From assembly GCA_947259495.1 (NCBI GenBank), contig CAMYLV010000026.1, positions 1 to 51,118 on the forward strand: a stretch of DNA of 51,118 nt, given 5' to 3'. Of the stretch, positions 40,570-50,520 are shown one piece after another; within the stretch, counting starts at the first letter, position 1; each line of letters opens with the position of its first letter. The notes beneath the pieces were generated by a model. It worked only from the letters and a program-made list of their open reading frames with translations, did not search any database and was not told where the DNA came from. A program made the translations under genes and the position numbers. The DNA comes from an uncultured Desulfobacterales bacterium. Its GTDB lineage: Bacteria > Desulfobacterota > Desulfobacteria > Desulfobacterales > JAHEIW01.

Positions 40570-42582
40570 TCAGACACCTGACTGTCCCCGGGAGGATGTC
40601 TCGGGAACTGGCTCGTCTTCATAAATATCGTGCTTCAAGGCATCAAAATCGGTAGTGATATTGGTCGACATCTGCAGTTTGTAAGCCAGAAACCACATCA
40701 TGCAGATACCCAGTATCCACCAGATAATCTGCCAGATCCAGATGGAAGACATCCCCATGGGCCAGGTAGCCGGTTTCAGCGGATCGCCAAAGATCGTGTT
40801 GCCGATCACACAGCCCGGGCCGATGGCAAACATAAACCAGACCAGGGTAATGATCCAGCCCCATTTGACCAGCGGCTTCTTCTCCTCGGGCAGGCCGGCA
40901 TGTTGATGAACGAAACCGTGCCATTCCGCTTGTTTTGCTTCTTGCTCGCCCGTCGGTTGGGTGAACATACTCACCAGAATGGCGATCGGCAGGTTGAACA
41001 GGATGCCCCAGCCTGCCGCATGAAACGTCAACGGGCTGTTGCCCCAGGGAAGACCGAAATCAAATCTAAAGGTAACCAGCACCGCCAGCATACCGCAGAT
41101 CAGACCGGTGACCACTCCCTGACGGGTGAGGAATTTCCAGTAACAGACCGCAATCAGCGCCGGGTACATCATAAACCCGTAGGAGGTCGCAAATGCACCG
41201 AGCATCACGATGGCGCCCGGTACAATCGTGGCGAATATCAGCGCCAGACCGACTACGATCGTAACAGTGACACGGCCCCAGTAAGTTTGCTGGGTTTCGC
41301 TCATGTCTTTTTTAATGTAGCGCTTGACGATGTCGCGGGTCAGCATACCGCTGGCGGTGGACATATAGGCAGCGCCGGTGGACTGCATGGCCGCCAGCGC
41401 ACAGATGGCCAGAAGGCCCACGGCAAACGGCGCCGTATCCTTCATCAGATGGATCAGATATGGCACCAGATTGGCCTGTTTGCCCCCCACCAGGTTGGCC
41501 AGCGGGAGTACCGTCTCACCGCTACCGCTGGGCAACAACGCCAGCACCCAGCCGCCCATGCCCTGCATAGCGGTAAAAATAAACAGAGCAAATCCGATAC
41601 CCAGGGTGGAGGCCCACACCTGCTGCAGCGGAAAGGGTCTGGGGTTCTTGTTGGCAAAAGCCCACATCGAAAACGCCGGGGAGGCGTGAATTCCCATCAG
41701 AGCGAACATGTAACTCAGGATCATCAAGCCGGTCCAGGTGCCGCCGACGGCTTTGGGGCCGTGCGCGACAAACTGCATCACTCCGGGCACCGCCACGAAA
41801 TGACTGTAGCCGTCCGGTGTAATTTTGAAGATGGACTTCTTGTTGGCCAGAAAGACTTTGGCCGCCTCCGGATCCGCCCAGGCGGGCACAGCCGTTCCGC
41901 CGCTGTTAATCCAGGCCACGATGTCGCCGAACTTGGATGTCAGCGCGTCAAAGCCCCCGGCAAATTTCATGGAAATAATGCCCAGAGTGACAATCCCGCT
42001 CCAGAGCAAAACACACTGGGCCGTGTCGACGTAAGCCACCGAGCGCAAACCGCCCAGGCCCACATACAGCAGCACGACAATGGCCAGCATCCACATGCCG
42101 ACGTTAACCGAAAACAGGCCGTCGGTTAAAATGTTAAAGAGCACCCCTGAGGCCCGCAGCTGAATTCCCAGGTAGGGCACACTGAAAAACAGCGCTACGA
42201 GGACGGTCAGAATACGCATGGCCTCTGAGTTAAAATATCCGTTGTACATCTCCCCCGGGGTGACAAACCCATAGCGTTTGCCGATCAGCCACTGGCGCTT
42301 GAGAAAAAGGACGCCTGTAAACGGAATGGTCAGCACATAAAAAGATGCATATCCGTAAGGCAATCCGTCGCGCCAGATTAAAGCAGGGTGGCCGACAAAA
42401 GTCCATCCGCTAAATGAGGTTGCCGTGGCAGCCAGCACAAAAACCCAGATGTTGAGCTGACGGCCGGCGATGAAGTAATCGGTCCCTTTCTTGGCCCTCA
42501 GGTAACCGGTAACGCCGATGGTAATGCAGTATCCCCAGTAAAGGAGAACAAAAAAGAACAGCCAGTATACATGTGACCCCAT
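40570..42582 (-). CDS. Sodium:solute symporter (acetate/monocarboxylate type)
   Basis: A 670-residue SSS-family transporter with about 13-14 membrane helices. Family marks: YFIAGRQLNIWVFVLAATATSFSGW (first helices with the Na+ site), GLGGLRSVAYVDTAQ, and AAMQSTGAAYMSTASGML. The long C-terminal cytoplasmic part after helix 13 is hydrophilic. Its place between two acyl-CoA synthetases, one immediately downstream in the same direction, suggests uptake of acetate, propionate or a similar acid. GGAGAA precedes the ATG, well spaced. A second strong Shine-Dalgarno (AAGGAGGTGA) about 60 bases further upstream leads to no gene. Confidence 0.9.
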   Translation of the reverse strand: MGSHVYWLFFFVLLYWGYCITIGVTGYLRAKKGTDYFIAGRQLNIWVFVLAATATSFSGWTFVGHPALIWRDGLPYGYASFYVLTIPFTGVLFLKRQWLIGKRYGFVTPGEMYNGYFNSEAMRILTVLVALFFSVPYLGIQLRASGVLFNILTDGLFSVNVGMWMLAIVVLLYVGLGGLRSVAYVDTAQCVLLWSGIVTLGIISMKFAGGFDALTSKFGDIVAWINSGGTAVPAWADPEAAKVFLANKKSIFKITPDGYSHFVAVPGVMQFVAHGPKAVGGTWTGLMILSYMFALMGIHASPAFSMWAFANKNPRPFPLQQVWASTLGIGFALFIFTAMQGMGGWVLALLPSGSGETVLPLANLVGGKQANLVPYLIHLMKDTAPFAVGLLAICALAAMQSTGAAYMSTASGMLTRDIVKRYIKKDMSETQQTYWGRVTVTIVVGLALIFATIVPGAIVMLGAFATSYGFMMYPALIAVCYWKFLTRQGVVTGLICGMLAVLVTFRFDFGLPWGNSPLTFHAAGWGILFNLPIAILVSMFTQPTGEQEAKQAEWHGFVHQHAGLPEEKKPLVKWGWIITLVWFMFAIGPGCVIGNTIFGDPLKPATWPMGMSSIWIWQIIWWILGICMMWFLAYKLQMSTNITTDFDALKHDIYEDEPVPETSSRGQSGV

Positions 42583-42899
42583 GTTCTTCTCCTTTCCTAA
42601 TTAATAGATAACTTGCGGTTTATTTCCGAAACGACTCTTTTTGAGACGGCATCACCTCCTTTTCTTTGAGCGTTAAACAAATAATCTGATCGCAGTGTTA
42701 ATTCCGAATTGTCTGCAGATACGTGTCGCGTCCAGTATGGCTTCCATCCCCGCAGTCCGTCTGTCATTTTTTTGCGGTCCGTTGACAGTTCATTCGGATT
42801 CCCGGTTGCCTGTCCGTTTCAGATTCTGATTCAGTTGCGCTTGCGTTCTTGCCAGGCAAAACAGCGATCAGGTTTTTCTATCCCAAACAGGTCGAAACC
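42583..42899. other. Intergenic leader between acs and the symporter gene
   Basis: No gene accepted. It contains the orphan Shine-Dalgarno AAGGAGGTGA at 42651-42660 on the minus strand, followed only by a ten-codon frame (MPSQKESFRK). Confidence 0.5.
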
Positions 42900-44933
42900 C
42901 TATTTCTTAGCCATCTTTGTTATTTCTTCAACGATTTCAGGGTTGGCCAGGGTGGTCACATCCCCAACGTCTTTGTCGTTTGAGATCGCACCCAGCACCC
43001 GCCGCATGATCTTGCCCGAACGGGTCTTGGGCATGTCGGTGACGATCCAGACTTTGCGCGGTTTGGCGATCTTGCCGATCTCCACGCAAACTGTATCCGA
43101 TATTTTCTGCGCCAGCTCGTCGGAGGCTTCCAGGCCGGGTTTTAACGCGATATAGAGATCCGGTTCTTTACCCTTGATATCATGGGCCACCGGTACCACG
43201 GCCGCCTCGGCCACCTCCTCGACCACCAGAGCGGCTGATTCGATTTCCTTGGTTCCCAGTCGGTGGCCGGAAACGTTGATGACGTCGTCAATGCGGCCCA
43301 GGATGCGATAATAGCCGTCTTCGGATTCCACGGCCGCATCACCGGTCATATAGGGCCAATCGCGCCAGTCTTTGCTTTTGGGATCCTTGCAATAGCGGGC
43401 ATAATAGGTCTCGACAAACCGGTCACGATCGCCCCAGATGGTCTGGAACCCGCCGGGCCAGGGATTCTGAATACAGATGTTGCCGGCCTTGCCGGCCCCC
43501 GACGGAATGACATTACCCTCGTCATCGTAGATGATCGCATGGATGCCCGGCACGCCCGGACCGGCGCTGCCCGGCTTCATGGGTGTAATGGCCGGGATCG
43601 TGCTGCATAGAAAGCCGCCGGTCTCCGTCTGCCACCAGGTGTCCACAATGGCCGCTTCACCCTTGCCGACGACCTCGTAGTACCATTTCCAGACTTCGGG
43701 TTCGATGGGCTCACCGACGGTGGTCATGTGTTTAAAGTGGTAATTGTATTTGGCGGGCTCGTCCGGGCCGATTTTGCGCAAAGCCCGGATGGCGGTCGGG
43801 GCGGTATGAAAGATGTTGACATCCAGGTTCTGGGCGATGCGCCAGGGTCGTCCGGGGTCCGGATAGTTGGGAACCCCTTCAAAAACGACGGTGGACGCGC
43901 ACAGCGACAGTGGACCGTAAACGATGTAAGAATGCCCGGTAATCCAGCCAATGTCGGCCATGCACCAGTAAACATCTTCCGGGTGAATGTCCTGCACATA
44001 TTTAGACGTGCCGGCAACGTAAGCAAGATAACCGCCGGTGCCGTGCTGACAACCTTTGGGTTTGCCGGTGGTCCCGCTGGTGTACATCAGAAACAGGGGC
44101 GCTTCGGCCGGCATGGGTACCGGATCGACCCGCTGGCCGTAATAGTCTTTTAAAACATCGTTGACAAAATAGTCGCGCCCTTCCACCATAGGAGTTTCGC
44201 TTGAAACTTTCCCCGGGTAGCGCTGCCAGACGAGCACTTTATCCACCTTCTGACCGTCTTTTTCCGCCAGATCAACGGCAATATCTGCATTTTGTTTGTG
44301 GTTGAGCAGCTTGCCGGCGCGGTAGTAGGCATCAGCCGTAATGAGAACGTTACTGCCGGAATCGACAATCCGATCGGCACAGGCCCGACCGCTAAAACCA
44401 CCGAAGACTTCGGAATGAATCACGCCCAGCCGGGCACAGGCCAGCATGGTGATGGGCAGCTCGGCAATCATGGGCATGTGCAGCGTTACCCGATCGCCGG
44501 CTTTCAGCCCGGCAAAATCCTGCAAGAGGGCCGCAAATTCGTTCACCCGCACGAAAAGCTCCTGATAGGTGATATGTTCAACTTTTTCGTCTTCAGGTTC
44601 CGAAACAAAATGGATGGCGGTCTTATTTTTGTTTTTGGCCAGATGCCGATCCACACAATTGTAGCTGGCATTTATTTTGCCGCCTTTAAACCATTTCCAG
44701 CAGGGCGCATCACTGGTATCTAGAATTTCGTCCCAATATTCATACCAATCGAGAAGATCGGCATATTCTTTGAAGCAATTGGGGAAATTGTCCAGGCTGA
44801 ACCGCTCGTACACGGCAGGATCAGTCATATTGGCCTGGGCAATAAATTTTACCGAAGGATGGTAAAATTTCTCTTCACCCCAGTGGACCGCAATTTCAGC
44901 TTCAGAAGTTTCGACGATCTCTTTTTCTGCCAT
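42900..44933 (-). CDS. acs: Acetyl-CoA synthetase (AMP-forming)
   Basis: A 677-residue enzyme that activates acetate to acetyl-CoA. Full length for Acs with the N-terminal extension. YTSGTTGKPKG (ATP loop), WWQTETGGFLC and the C-terminal PKTRSGKIMRRV carrying the lysine that is reversibly acetylated in characterised Acs. A short acidic N-terminal tail (MAEKEIVETSEAEIAVHW) precedes the fold. A palindrome TGACCC-TG-GGGTCA sits about 65 bases before the start. GGGGGA precedes the ATG. Together with the symporter and symporter-kinase it forms the acetate part of the cluster. Confidence 0.93.
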   Translation of the reverse strand: MAEKEIVETSEAEIAVHWGEEKFYHPSVKFIAQANMTDPAVYERFSLDNFPNCFKEYADLLDWYEYWDEILDTSDAPCWKWFKGGKINASYNCVDRHLAKNKNKTAIHFVSEPEDEKVEHITYQELFVRVNEFAALLQDFAGLKAGDRVTLHMPMIAELPITMLACARLGVIHSEVFGGFSGRACADRIVDSGSNVLITADAYYRAGKLLNHKQNADIAVDLAEKDGQKVDKVLVWQRYPGKVSSETPMVEGRDYFVNDVLKDYYGQRVDPVPMPAEAPLFLMYTSGTTGKPKGCQHGTGGYLAYVAGTSKYVQDIHPEDVYWCMADIGWITGHSYIVYGPLSLCASTVVFEGVPNYPDPGRPWRIAQNLDVNIFHTAPTAIRALRKIGPDEPAKYNYHFKHMTTVGEPIEPEVWKWYYEVVGKGEAAIVDTWWQTETGGFLCSTIPAITPMKPGSAGPGVPGIHAIIYDDEGNVIPSGAGKAGNICIQNPWPGGFQTIWGDRDRFVETYYARYCKDPKSKDWRDWPYMTGDAAVESEDGYYRILGRIDDVINVSGHRLGTKEIESAALVVEEVAEAAVVPVAHDIKGKEPDLYIALKPGLEASDELAQKISDTVCVEIGKIAKPRKVWIVTDMPKTRSGKIMRRVLGAISNDKDVGDVTTLANPEIVEEITKMAKK

Positions 44934-45250
44934 AATATCCCCCTTTCGTTAACAATTTTAGGTGATAATGAGCTAAAGTGTGTATGGACTCTTTTGATGA
45001 CCCTGGGGTCAATCTAAAAATAGGTTGAAATGAATATAATTTATTAAATATTACATATCTTAAATTATTTATGTATTATAAATATTATTCACTATTTGAT
45101 GTGATGTGTTCGATTATAAAGTTTTTAGTTTTTTACATCCCTTTGCAAGCGGTTGTCAACATGATTTTTGTTCATTTTTGATATTTTCGAAACCAAACGG
45201 CAAATTCGCAATTCAAGGCCTGATATTCAACCTGAAAAACCTCGATTAAT
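44934..45250. other. AT-rich divergent promoter region
   Basis: No gene. Divergent acs (left) and ClpX-like gene (right). Contains the palindrome at 44998-45011 and AT-rich stretches at 45030-45120. Confidence 0.55.
44998..45011. promoter_or_regulatory. Palindrome upstream of acs, possible operator
   Basis: TGACCC-TG-GGGTCA, an exact 6-bp inverted repeat with 2-bp centre, 65-78 bases before the acs start codon. No other copy was noticed in the window. Binding protein unknown. Confidence 0.35.
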
Positions 45251-47062
45251 ATGCGTTTGGCGCGGCAGCGCTTTCTTGCATTTGACGCAGGCATGGTTAC
45301 CTTTAATGCCATGAAATCACATGATGAAAAGATACCGGATCCAAAAGAATTAGAGAAAGAAATTGGTGAGTTTTTGTCCAAAAAATTCGGCGATAACGTC
45401 AAAATTGTAACGCCGGTCGTTTTATCCGAGAAAAACGCCGTCGATACCGTTAAACCGCCGCCCAAGCGCAAAAAAGAAATAAATTTTGACTTGAAGCCGG
45501 AAGAGTTGATCGCTTATCTGGATCAATTCGTTGTCAAGCAGGACAACGCCAAAGCAATTTTGGCCACCAAAATCTGTACCCATTTTAATCGCATCCGACG
45601 CGCGCGGGAGGGACCGGAAGATACGGAAAGCACCACCAAGGTGGGCAACATTAAAAACAATGTGCTGATGATCGGGCCGACCGGCGTGGGTAAGACTTAC
45701 ATAATTAAACTGATTGCCGCCAAAATCGGCGTGCCGTTTGTCAAGGGCGATGCGACCAAGTTCAGCGAAACCGGCTATGTCGGCGGTGATGTCGAAGACC
45801 TGGTGCGCGACCTCGTGCGCGAAGCAGATGATGATATCGAACTGGCCGAGTGCGGCATTATCTATATCGATGAAATTGATAAGATTGCTTCCAGTCGCAA
45901 CATTATCGGGGCCGATGTATCGCGGACCGGTGTGCAACGCGCGCTGTTAAAACCGATGGAAGAGACCGAGGTCGATCTTAAAGTGCCCCATGACCCTATT
46001 TCCATGATTCAGGAGATCGAGCGGTTTCGCAAAACCGGAAAGCGCGAAAAACAGTCGGTCAATACCGCCAACATTCTGTTCATCATGAGCGGGGCCTTTA
46101 TGGATCTGGTGCCGATCATTCAAAAACGTCTGACAAAACAGGAAATTGGTTTTGGGGCCCGGATCGAGCGCCCCCAGGAGCAGTTTAATATTCTGACACA
46201 GGTTAAATCCGAGGACTTTATTCGGTTCGGATTCGAATCGGAATTCGTTGGGCGGCTGCCGGTGCAGGCCGTATTTGAAAATTTAACCGAAACCGATTTG
46301 TATGATATCTTAAAGAACCCCAACAATCCGATCATTCTCGGTAAAAAGCTGGATTTTGCCGCTTACGACATCGAGATCAAATTTGAGGATCAGGTATTGC
46401 ACATGCTGGCTCAACAGGCTTTTTCTGAAAATACCGGTGCCAGAGGTCTGGTGAGCGCTGTTGAAAAAACACTGCTCGAATTTGAAAAAAAACTGCCGTC
46501 TACCCGGATTAAAAAATTTCCGGCCACCCTGGACATTATCAAAAAGCCGGAATCATCTATTGAAAAACTAACCAAGGCCGATGATACCCGTTTCGACGAC
46601 ATTTTTGAAAATCTGGCCCAGGAAGAACGGCAGCGCATCAAACAATATCTTGAATCAAACAAGTCGCACCTGGAAAAAAAATACAACCTGACAATGACAT
46701 CTTCACGGGCAAATCTCGTGGCCCGGGCGTATGCCAAAAATATCATGGATATTGAAAACGTCGTTAAACACATTAAAACCAACTACGATGAAATAAAGAA
46801 AATGGAACTGTACTTTTTCAAAAATCATGATATGAACATTGTCCTGGAAGAAGATGCGATCGATTTTATCATGGAACAACTCATTCAGGCACCGATCGAT
46901 CTGAAAGCTGTTTACGAAAAGGTTGACATGGACTTTAAACACGGACTCAAATTGGCCCGGGAGAAAACCGGCCGCAGCCGCTATTTTATTACCCGTCAAG
47001 CCCTGCTGGACCCCGAAGCCTATATCAGCCAGATGATCCAGAGTGAATTTGAAGCCGACTGA
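45251..47062 (+). CDS. ClpX-like AAA+ ATPase without zinc-binding domain, with long C-terminal extension
   Basis: 603 residues. The AAA+ core is clearly ClpX-like: Walker A GPTGVGKT (142-149), pore loop GYVG (175-178), Walker B IIYIDEID (203-210), IGFG loop (299-302) and sensor-2 GARGL (396-400). The IGF motif is what docks ClpX onto ClpP, so protease partnering is possible. Differences from ClpX: no Cys4 zinc-binding N-terminal domain (instead ~80 charged residues), and ~165 extra C-terminal residues of helical, charged sequence (about 435-603). ATGs at 45251, 45293 and 45311 are all possible starts; none has a strong ribosome site. Classical ClpX must be encoded elsewhere. Role as unfoldase or remodelling factor is inference. 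Confidence 0.85.
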   Translation: MRLARQRFLAFDAGMVTFNAMKSHDEKIPDPKELEKEIGEFLSKKFGDNVKIVTPVVLSEKNAVDTVKPPPKRKKEINFDLKPEELIAYLDQFVVKQDNAKAILATKICTHFNRIRRAREGPEDTESTTKVGNIKNNVLMIGPTGVGKTYIIKLIAAKIGVPFVKGDATKFSETGYVGGDVEDLVRDLVREADDDIELAECGIIYIDEIDKIASSRNIIGADVSRTGVQRALLKPMEETEVDLKVPHDPISMIQEIERFRKTGKREKQSVNTANILFIMSGAFMDLVPIIQKRLTKQEIGFGARIERPQEQFNILTQVKSEDFIRFGFESEFVGRLPVQAVFENLTETDLYDILKNPNNPIILGKKLDFAAYDIEIKFEDQVLHMLAQQAFSENTGARGLVSAVEKTLLEFEKKLPSTRIKKFPATLDIIKKPESSIEKLTKADDTRFDDIFENLAQEERQRIKQYLESNKSHLEKKYNLTMTSSRANLVARAYAKNIMDIENVVKHIKTNYDEIKKMELYFFKNHDMNIVLEEDAIDFIMEQLIQAPIDLKAVYEKVDMDFKHGLKLAREKTGRSRYFITRQALLDPEAYISQMIQSEFEAD

Positions 47063-47151
47063 GCAAATCGGAAAATCTGAGGTAAAGCTTCGCGCTTTAA
47101 ACGGCCAGGCCCAATTGACTTAACCCCTATTGTTTAAAGCGGAATAAACCC

Positions 47152-48345
47152 ATGATCGGAATTTCTAAACTTTACTGCGGGACCGTTGAGCCCTCTGATG
47201 CCCTGCGCTATGGGCGCCATTCGGGTAAACTGCCGTCCCATCTGCTACAGTTCTCCAAAGACAAGCGACCGGTGGTTGTCTGGAATGCGACCCAACGCTG
47301 CAATCTCAAGTGCGTACACTGTTATGCCCATGCCAAAGCTTTGGCCAACGATAACGAACTGAGCACCCGCGAGGGCAAGCAACTGATTGATGACCTGGCC
47401 GGTTACGGTGCGCCGGTGATTCTTTTTTCCGGCGGTGAACCGCTGGTGCGCAAAGATCTTCCCGAACTGGCCGGCTATGCCGTCGATAAAGGGATGCGGG
47501 CGGTGATTTCAACCAATGGCACATTGATTGGCGCCAAGCTGGCCCGAACCCTGAAACGCATTGGGTTGTCTTACGTCGGTATCAGTCTGGACGGCATGCA
47601 GGATATCAATGATCGCTTTAGAGGTGTTAGCGGCGCTTTTCAATCGGCGATGGAAGGCATTAAAAATTGCCAGGATGCCGGGATAAAGGTGGGTCTGCGC
47701 TTTACGATAAACAAGTTTAACGTTAATGAGATCCCCCATATATTTAACCTCATTGAAGAAATGGATATCCCCCGGGTGTGCTTCTACCATCTGGTTTATG
47801 CCGGCCGCGGAAGCGAAATGGTTGCAGAGGATCTGACCCATGAGGCGACCCGTTCCGCAGTCGATCTGATCATCGATGAAACCAAACGCCTGCATGACAT
47901 CGGCAAACCGAAAGAAGTTTTAACCGTCGATAACCATGCCGATGGGCCCTACCTTTATTTAAGACTGCGCAAAGAAGACCCGCAGCGGGCCAAAGACGTG
48001 TTGGAGCTGCTGCAGTGGAATGAAGGCAACAACTCCGGACGGGGTATCGGCTGTGTCAGCTGGGACGGCGAGGTGCATCCGGATCAATTCTGGCGCCATT
48101 GCAGTCTCGGCAACATTCGGCAGCGACCGTTTTCCGAGATCTGGGCCGACCTCTCCAATCCGCTGCTGGAAAAACTCAAAGACAAGAAAAAGCATGTCAA
48201 AGGCCGCTGCGCTGACTGCCGCTGGTTGGATATTTGTGGCGGCAATTTCAGGGTCCGCGCTGAAGCCACCACCGGCGATTTGTGGGCCCCGGATCCGGCC
48301 TGCTATTTGACCGACGAAGAGATTGGTCTGACGGATGGGTCATAG
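47152..48345 (+). CDS. ahbC: 12,18-didecarboxysiroheme deacetylase AhbC (radical SAM)
   Basis: A 397-residue radical SAM enzyme of the siroheme-dependent (alternative) heme pathway; it removes the two acetate side chains of didecarboxysiroheme to give Fe-coproporphyrin III. The N-terminus MIGISKLYCGTVEPSDALRY is characteristic of AhbC. The 4Fe-4S/SAM cysteines are C50, C54, C57 (CNLKCVHC), and the C-terminal Cys-rich part (CADCRWLDICGG) gives the auxiliary-cluster region. It is followed by hemB and ahbD in the same direction, a standard Desulfobacterota set. The start ATG 47152 gives exactly the conserved N-terminus. Confidence 0.93.
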   Translation: MIGISKLYCGTVEPSDALRYGRHSGKLPSHLLQFSKDKRPVVVWNATQRCNLKCVHCYAHAKALANDNELSTREGKQLIDDLAGYGAPVILFSGGEPLVRKDLPELAGYAVDKGMRAVISTNGTLIGAKLARTLKRIGLSYVGISLDGMQDINDRFRGVSGAFQSAMEGIKNCQDAGIKVGLRFTINKFNVNEIPHIFNLIEEMDIPRVCFYHLVYAGRGSEMVAEDLTHEATRSAVDLIIDETKRLHDIGKPKEVLTVDNHADGPYLYLRLRKEDPQRAKDVLELLQWNEGNNSGRGIGCVSWDGEVHPDQFWRHCSLGNIRQRPFSEIWADLSNPLLEKLKDKKKHVKGRCADCRWLDICGGNFRVRAEATTGDLWAPDPACYLTDEEIGLTDGS

Positions 48346-48446
48346 AATGCAATTGACCACCGGACAGGTTTATTTTTCTTCCTTATTTAGATAAAACTCG
48401 AAATTCGAAACAAATCCGATGTAATCAAATTTTAGAAGGACAGCTT

Positions 48447-49421
48447 ATGTTATTTCCAGATTACAGACCCAGGCGACTGCGGCAAAATGAAGCCTTTCGC
48501 CGCATGATTCGTGAAACTCACCTGACGGTCGATGATCTCATTTTGCCCCTGTTTGCAATTAGCGGTCAAAATGTCCGGACCCCGATTGAATCAATGCCCG
48601 GACACTTTCAACTATCCATTGATCAGTTGATTAAAACCGCGACTTCTGCAAAGAATCTGGGCATTCCGGCGGTGATGCTCTTTGGCATACCGGATTCCAA
48701 GGATCCCCTGGGGACTCGTGCTTACGCTGCTGACGGCATTGTCCAAACCGCCGTGCGGACCATTAAGGATAAGCTGCCGGAGCTGGTGGTCATCACCGAT
48801 GTGTGTCTGTGCCAGTATACCGACCACGGCCATTGCGGCGTGGTGGAAGGACAAACGATTGACAATGATGCCAGCTTGGATCTTCTGGCCCGGACGGCAC
48901 TGTCCCATGCCAAGGCCGGCGCCGATATGGTGGCCCCCTCGGATATGATGGATGGCCGCGTGGCCGAGATTCGCAATATTCTTGATGAAAACAATTTCAG
49001 TCAGGTGCCGATTATGTCCTATGCGGCCAAATACTGCTCAGCGTATTACGGACCCTTCCGCAGTGCCGCGGATTCGGCCCCGCAATTTGGCGATCGGCGC
49101 ACCTATCAAATGGATCCGGCAAATGCCATGGAGGCCATCCGGGAAGTTTCGATGGACGTCGAAGAAGGGGCTGATATTGTCATGGTTAAACCGGCGCTGG
49201 CCTATCTGGACATCATCTGCCGCGTCAGAGAAGAATTTGATCTGCCGGTTGCAGCCTATAATGTCAGCGGCGAGTTTGCGATGATAAAAGCGGCCGAAAA
49301 AATGGGCTGGATCGACGGGCCCAAAGTGATGCTGGAAACGCTCACCGCCATCAAGCGGTCCGGAGCCGACATGATTCTGACCTATTTTGCCATAGATGCG
49401 GCGAAAGCGCTTAAAGCTTAA
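48447..49421 (+). CDS. hemB: Delta-aminolevulinic acid dehydratase (porphobilinogen synthase)
   Basis: A 324-residue enzyme that condenses two 5-aminolevulinate molecules to porphobilinogen. Schiff-base lysines are visible as K195 ([10 protein letters not shown]) and K248 (VMVKPALAY). C120, C122 and C130 in [13 protein letters not shown] make it the zinc-dependent form with three Cys. AAGGACAG precedes the ATG. It lies between ahbC and ahbD, supplying early tetrapyrrole steps. Confidence 0.95.
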   Translation: MLFPDYRPRRLRQNEAFRRMIRETHLTVDDLILPLFAISGQNVRTPIESMPGHFQLSIDQLIKTATSAKNLGIPAVMLFGIPDSKDPLGTRAYAADGIVQTAVRTIKDKLPELVVITDVCLCQYTDHGHCGVVEGQTIDNDASLDLLARTALSHAKAGADMVAPSDMMDGRVAEIRNILDENNFSQVPIMSYAAKYCSAYYGPFRSAADSAPQFGDRRTYQMDPANAMEAIREVSMDVEEGADIVMVKPALAYLDIICRVREEFDLPVAAYNVSGEFAMIKAAEKMGWIDGPKVMLETLTAIKRSGADMILTYFAIDAAKALKA

Positions 49422-49434
49422 AGACTGACTGACA

Positions 49435-50520
49435 ATGAACCCAAAACATCCCCATCCGCATACCCAGGATAAGAAAAACCAGTTGCGTCTGGTTGCCTGG
49501 GAAACGACCCGAAACTGCAATCTGGCCTGTGTGCATTGCCGGGCTTCGGCCAGCATGGGCCCCCACAAAGGCGAACTGGGCACGGAAGAGGCCCTGGGTC
49601 TTTTGGATCAAATTGCTCAGGTCGCAAAACCGATTATCATTCTGACCGGCGGCGAGCCCTTGCTGCGCTCAGACATCTTTGATATTGCCCGCCATGGCAC
49701 CCGGCTGGGCCTGCGCATGGTCATGGCCTTGAACGGCACTCTGGTTACCGAAACGGTGGCCCGGCAGTTGGTCGATTCCGGTATTCAACGCATCAGCGTC
49801 AGCATAGACGGTTCGAGCGCCGAAACCCATGACCGCTTTCGACAGGTCAAAGGTGCCTTCGAAGGTACGCTGCGGGGCATCGAGTTGATCAAAAATGCCG
49901 GCCTGGAATTTCAGATCAACACCACCATCACCAAAACCAACCTTAATCAAATTCCGGCCATCCAGGATCTGGCCGTCGAACTCGGCGCCGTGGCGCATCA
50001 TATTTTTCTTCTGGTTCCCACCGGGCGCGGCAAATATATTGTCGACCAGGCGATCGACGCGGGCGAATATGAACGCACCCTCAACTGGTTCTATGATCAG
50101 AGAGCCAACACACCGCTGCAGCTGAAAGCCACCTGTGCGCCCCATTATTATCGCATCCTCAGACAACGAGCCAAAGAAGAAGGCATTTCCGTTAACTTCC
50201 AAACCCACGGGCTGGACGCCGTCACCCGCGGATGCCTGGGCGGGGTCGGCTTCTGCTTTATATCCCATCGGGGCATTGTGCAGCCTTGCGGTTACCTGGA
50301 TTTAAATTGCGGTGATGTTCGGCAGTCATCATTTGCCGACATATGGAATCAGTCGAATATCTTTTTGGAGCTGCGCGATTACGACAAGCTGAAGGGAAAG
50401 TGTGGGCCCTGTGAATATAAACGTGTTTGCGGCGGCTGCCGTGCACGGGCCTACGAGGCTACCGGTGATTTCATGCGAGAAGAGCCCCTTTGCAGCTACG
50501 AGCCCCGTTCAAAGAAGTGA
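49435..50520 (+). CDS. ahbD: Heme synthase AhbD (radical SAM)
   Basis: A 361-residue radical SAM enzyme that decarboxylates two propionates of Fe-coproporphyrin III to vinyl groups, forming heme b: the last step of the siroheme-dependent route. The SAM cluster cysteines are C28, C32, C35 (CNLACVHC). Cysteines in the C-terminal third (CAPH, RGCLGG, CGPCEYKRVCGGC) form the auxiliary SPASM-like cluster region. It starts 13 bp after hemB, so it is in the same operon. Family assignment to AhbD rather than other radical SAM/SPASM proteins rests on similarity of plan and the linkage. Confidence 0.9.
   Translation: MNPKHPHPHTQDKKNQLRLVAWETTRNCNLACVHCRASASMGPHKGELGTEEALGLLDQIAQVAKPIIILTGGEPLLRSDIFDIARHGTRLGLRMVMALNGTLVTETVARQLVDSGIQRISVSIDGSSAETHDRFRQVKGAFEGTLRGIELIKNAGLEFQINTTITKTNLNQIPAIQDLAVELGAVAHHIFLLVPTGRGKYIVDQAIDAGEYERTLNWFYDQRANTPLQLKATCAPHYYRILRQRAKEEGISVNFQTHGLDAVTRGCLGGVGFCFISHRGIVQPCGYLDLNCGDVRQSSFADIWNQSNIFLELRDYDKLKGKCGPCEYKRVCGGCRARAYEATGDFMREEPLCSYEPRSKK

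Noticed and set aside
40630-42129. 499-codon plus-strand frame opposite the symporter gene
   Set aside because: Antisense shadow of a strongly supported minus-strand transporter in GC-rich DNA; no family features and very rich in His/Gln/Gly.
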